The notes beneath the pieces are model-generated. The model saw only the letters and a list, made by a program, of their open reading frames with translations. It made no database searches and was not told where the DNA came from. Positions 61,062-64,000 of a DNA stretch of 64,000 bases are shown in pieces. Each line of letters begins with the position of its first letter. Position 1 is the first letter of the stretch. The DNA comes from an uncultured Bacteroidota bacterium (GTDB taxonomy: Bacteria; Bacteroidota; Bacteroidia; Flavobacteriales; Flavobacteriaceae). The stretch lies in assembly GCA_902515565.1 (NCBI GenBank), contig CABXVR010000003.1, positions 1 through 64,000 on the forward strand, given 5' to 3'. The translations under genes were made by a program, and so were the position numbers.

Positions 61062-63668
61062 CTATTTTAAAATTAATTTATAATTATAAAATATATTGTC
61101 ATTATTCAATTTTAGAATATAAATTCCTGAACTGATATTTTCAAAATTTAAATTAATTTTATTTTCAAAATTATAGTTTTTATTAAATATCTGCCTTCCG
61201 TTAATATCAATTAATTGAACAGTTGTTTGTCCATTAATATATTTGGATGAGATACTTACTAATCCATTGGATGGATTTGGATAAACTAAAGCTAAATTTG
61301 TAATGTTTTCTAGACTTAGAACTTCACAATTTTCTAGAGTTGGATCTTCTTCTGGTGGTAAGTTAAAGTCTTCAACCTGATCCGTTCTATTTCCACTATC
61401 TCCTTGAGAGGCATTATAACCTAGTCCTCTATTTGCAAAAACTTCCCAAATTAGACATTGGTTTTGACCTCCTGTAGATGCCATGTCTGCAGCAAGAATC
61501 GCATCTCTTCCATCAATAAATCCAGGACTGCAAGGTTGTAGTTTTAATCCGTCTAATACTAACTGCATTACTTTATTGTTTCCACCATTACCATTAAATA
61601 AATCAGAATCAAACCCATATTTATCTACATATGCCCAAGTTAAATCCCAAAGCATAGTAGCAAAAACAAATCCAACTCCATGAGGTTGACTAACACTTGC
61701 TTCGTTATTTGAATCATCATATGTGTAATTATTAACAGATAAATCAGTTGTATATGGTGCATTTCTAATTCCATTACCATCAGCAGCCCTTCCAGAAGCA
61801 AAATTTCCTATACCTCGAGGATCTGTTGACTGATCACCCTCTTCCATTGTTATCATTAATCCAAACCAATCAGACCAGCCTTCACCCATTTGTTCTGCAT
61901 TTTGTAAACAATTTGTAGTAGATGCTCCAGCAGTAAGTCTGTTTGATATTCCGTGTCCATATTCGTGTGCTACAATTCCATTATCAAAGCTACCATCAAC
62001 ATCAAATCCAGAAGTATCCAATAATGAAGCACTTATAGATTCTCCTGAAAGTAAAGCAGAAATAATACCTTCTCCAATATCTTGAGATACCATTACTGAC
62101 GGAGGAGTATTGCTAGCATCATCAGCTCCTTCCCCCATTGAAATTGCCCCACCAGGGACATTGTTTACCATTATAACACCTAATGCTCCTTGAGCTTGAG
62201 CAGCAAGAATTTTAAACCCAAATTCACAAGTGCCTCTTCTAATAACTGCAATTTTTCCAGCAATTTCACTTCCGTTTGTTATACTTTGACAAGCATCATA
62301 TGAGTCTCCATTAATAACTGGTGCGTCAGTTACAAGAGCAAGCTCAGCAGTTAATGGGTTTTCACTTGGAAGTCCAACTCCAAAACCAGCAGGTATAGCT
62401 GGATAGGAGCCTGCCATAGAACTGTTATTAATAGTTAGTGGTTCTCCTGAGGGTCCGTTCCATAAATACATGGTCATTGTTGGATTCCCTCCATCGGGGG
62501 GAGTTCCAAAACTAGCATTATTCATTCCGTCACCGTCTTGACCATCAGCAGTGACTGAATCTCCGCTTCCCCAAGGTGAGCTAGAATTTCCATAATTATT
62601 TTCTTGAAAATTTCCACTTTCTTCATCAAAACCATATTGATACCATATATCATGCATCATGTTATTGGTATAAAAAAGGTTAGTTAACGAAGCGTCTTGA
62701 TATCCAATTGGTTCCTGCTCAAAATCTAATTCAAAATCAAAATTTAGCTCAGTGGTTCCGTCCGGAGAATATCCTTGACCACCTTGTCCGTCAATATCCT
62801 CTCTAGCCCAAACATTATTTCCTCTAGTAATTGTGTACTCAGGACCGTCAATACCATCAGTATCATGCCATCCATATGGTGAAGCTAAATCATTTGATGG
62901 CTCTAATAAAAGTTGTCTAGGCCCATGAATAGGACTTTCGGCTGGTAATGCAAATACATTATACTGAGATCCATCATTTAAAATAGATTTAATATTTGTT
63001 TGATGATTTGAAGATTCAAATATTTTATTTGAGGCAATAGAACTTGATGGCTCAAAATTACAGTTGATAATCCAGTCTGACTTGTCAATTATACTACCAG
63101 TTAATGCATCAACTCTTACGCTATACCAAAATTTCCCATTAGTTGAGTGTATGCTTAAATCCCATACTAACCTGATACTATTTTCATTTAAATTAAAATA
63201 TCCTAAACTAACCGGAATCTCATGTTGAGAAACACCAGCAGAATTAAAAATAAAATTTTTATCAGTATTACTTATCTCCTCCAAACTGTCTAGTTGCCCT
63301 AAATCAAAATGATTAACTGTTTTTATGATAGCTGCTTTAGCGCTAATAAGCGGCTCAGCAGAGTTAATTTTTTCATCAATATTGCTAATGAAATTATTTG
63401 CATAATAAAACACTTCATTGTTCTTAATTGAAATAGTTGAGATGGCATTATGAATTTTTAAACCATTGTGAGTCTGATTTATATATAGTATTTTCATATC
63501 CATACTCTCAGAATTAATTTCATTATTGATAGTAAATTCATCAATATCAGAATCCAAAAATAAATATCTAGACATATTATCCTCTAGGTAATTATTAATT
63601 GTTGATGTCAATTCATTTTGAGAAAAAACAGTAAGGGTAGTAAAAAAACAAAATATTAAATTCTTCAT
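61062..63668 (-). CDS. M36 (fungalysin-type) metallopeptidase with PA domain and T9SS type A sorting domain
   Basis: 868 aa; VAHEYGHGISNRLT zinc motif with downstream EGWSDWFGL; PA-like KIAVIRRGTCEFGFKILAAQAQGALGVIMVNN; C-terminal LVYPNPSNGLVSISSKYINGQTTVQLIDINGRQIF...GIYILKL. Confidence 0.95.
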   Translation of the reverse strand: MKNLIFCFFTTLTVFSQNELTSTINNYLEDNMSRYLFLDSDIDEFTINNEINSESMDMKILYINQTHNGLKIHNAISTISIKNNEVFYYANNFISNIDEKINSAEPLISAKAAIIKTVNHFDLGQLDSLEEISNTDKNFIFNSAGVSQHEIPVSLGYFNLNENSIRLVWDLSIHSTNGKFWYSVRVDALTGSIIDKSDWIINCNFEPSSSIASNKIFESSNHQTNIKSILNDGSQYNVFALPAESPIHGPRQLLLEPSNDLASPYGWHDTDGIDGPEYTITRGNNVWAREDIDGQGGQGYSPDGTTELNFDFELDFEQEPIGYQDASLTNLFYTNNMMHDIWYQYGFDEESGNFQENNYGNSSSPWGSGDSVTADGQDGDGMNNASFGTPPDGGNPTMTMYLWNGPSGEPLTINNSSMAGSYPAIPAGFGVGLPSENPLTAELALVTDAPVINGDSYDACQSITNGSEIAGKIAVIRRGTCEFGFKILAAQAQGALGVIMVNNVPGGAISMGEGADDASNTPPSVMVSQDIGEGIISALLSGESISASLLDTSGFDVDGSFDNGIVAHEYGHGISNRLTAGASTTNCLQNAEQMGEGWSDWFGLMITMEEGDQSTDPRGIGNFASGRAADGNGIRNAPYTTDLSVNNYTYDDSNNEASVSQPHGVGFVFATMLWDLTWAYVDKYGFDSDLFNGNGGNNKVMQLVLDGLKLQPCSPGFIDGRDAILAADMASTGGQNQCLIWEVFANRGLGYNASQGDSGNRTDQVEDFNLPPEEDPTLENCEVLSLENITNLALVYPNPSNGLVSISSKYINGQTTVQLIDINGRQIFNKNYNFENKINLNFENISSGIYILKLNNDNIFYNYKLILK

Positions 63669-63727
63669 ATTAATATGATTGAGGTTTTAAAAAGTTGAAA
63701 TTAAGGATATTAATAACTCCATGCAAC

Positions 63728-64000
63728 TTAATTGAATAATAGCCTTTTATCTTTTATTTTATTTAATCGTAAGACTTTATAATCTAAAATATAATTTTGG
63801 TATAATCTCCACGGAAACTGATCTCCTTGTTTTGGTAATATATGTTTCGCTCTATGGATATACCCAGAATCTAAATTAATTAAAGGTAATTCTCCCAAAT
63901 TTTCTTCAATAACTTTAGCCATAACAGAACTGCAATTGTGTTTATCTAAATATTTTAACATTCTAGAAATATACTCACTAGTTAAATCACTTTTTAAAGT
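63728..64000 (-). CDS. C-terminal fragment of a flavin-containing (EthA/Baeyer-Villiger-like) monooxygenase, truncated at the right edge
   Basis: Frame is open through 64000 (TLKSDLTSEYISRMLKYLDK...); SGYIHRAKHILPKQGDQFPWRLYQNYILDYKVLRLNKI resembles the C-terminus of EthA-type FAD monooxygenases. Confidence 0.65.
   Translation of the reverse strand, partial: TLKSDLTSEYISRMLKYLDKHNCSSVMAKVIEENLGELPLINLDSGYIHRAKHILPKQGDQFPWRLYQNYILDYKVLRLNKIKDKRLLFN

Noticed and set aside
1-64000. Mobile element, prophage, defence island or toxin-antitoxin locus
   Set aside because: No transposase, integrase, phage, nuclease-defence or toxin families recognised in any provided ORF; no terminal repeats noticed.

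Overview
AT-rich chromosomal window with the gene content of a marine Flavobacteriia/Bacteroidota genome. It is mostly core genes: maeB (partial), queG, ruvB, a cytochrome oxidase plus alternative complex III operon (ctaD, ctaC, actF-A), the tRNA-Gln/rimP/nusA/infB locus, polA, rplM-rpsI, rpsB-tsf-pyrH-frr, asnS-rpoN, an ExbB/ExbD cluster, tRNA-Ser, ansA-tatD-sucB-sucA, a polyprenyl synthetase divergent from a DUF2141-TetR-TolC-RND efflux operon, aspS, a fasciclin lipoprotein, tadA, an M36 T9SS-type protease and a truncated flavin monooxygenase. I see no CRISPR array, transposon, prophage, toxin-antitoxin or defence island, and no obviously new multi-gene system. The most interesting signals are in intergenic DNA: (1) a terminator-like hairpin with a U-tract 13 nt before the rimP start, downstream of a co-oriented tRNA-Gln, suggesting attenuation of rimP-nusA-infB; (2) a near-consensus sigma-54 promoter (TTGGCATG-N4-TTGCA) before the fasciclin lipoprotein; (3) a perfect 16-bp palindrome filling the predicted promoter spacer of the polyprenyl synthetase, beside a TetR operon; (4) a perfect 9-bp-arm palindrome over the predicted thioredoxin -7 box; (5) a perfect 12-bp-arm inverted repeat over the tatD start codon. 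All functional statements are from reading the sequence; no searches were run.
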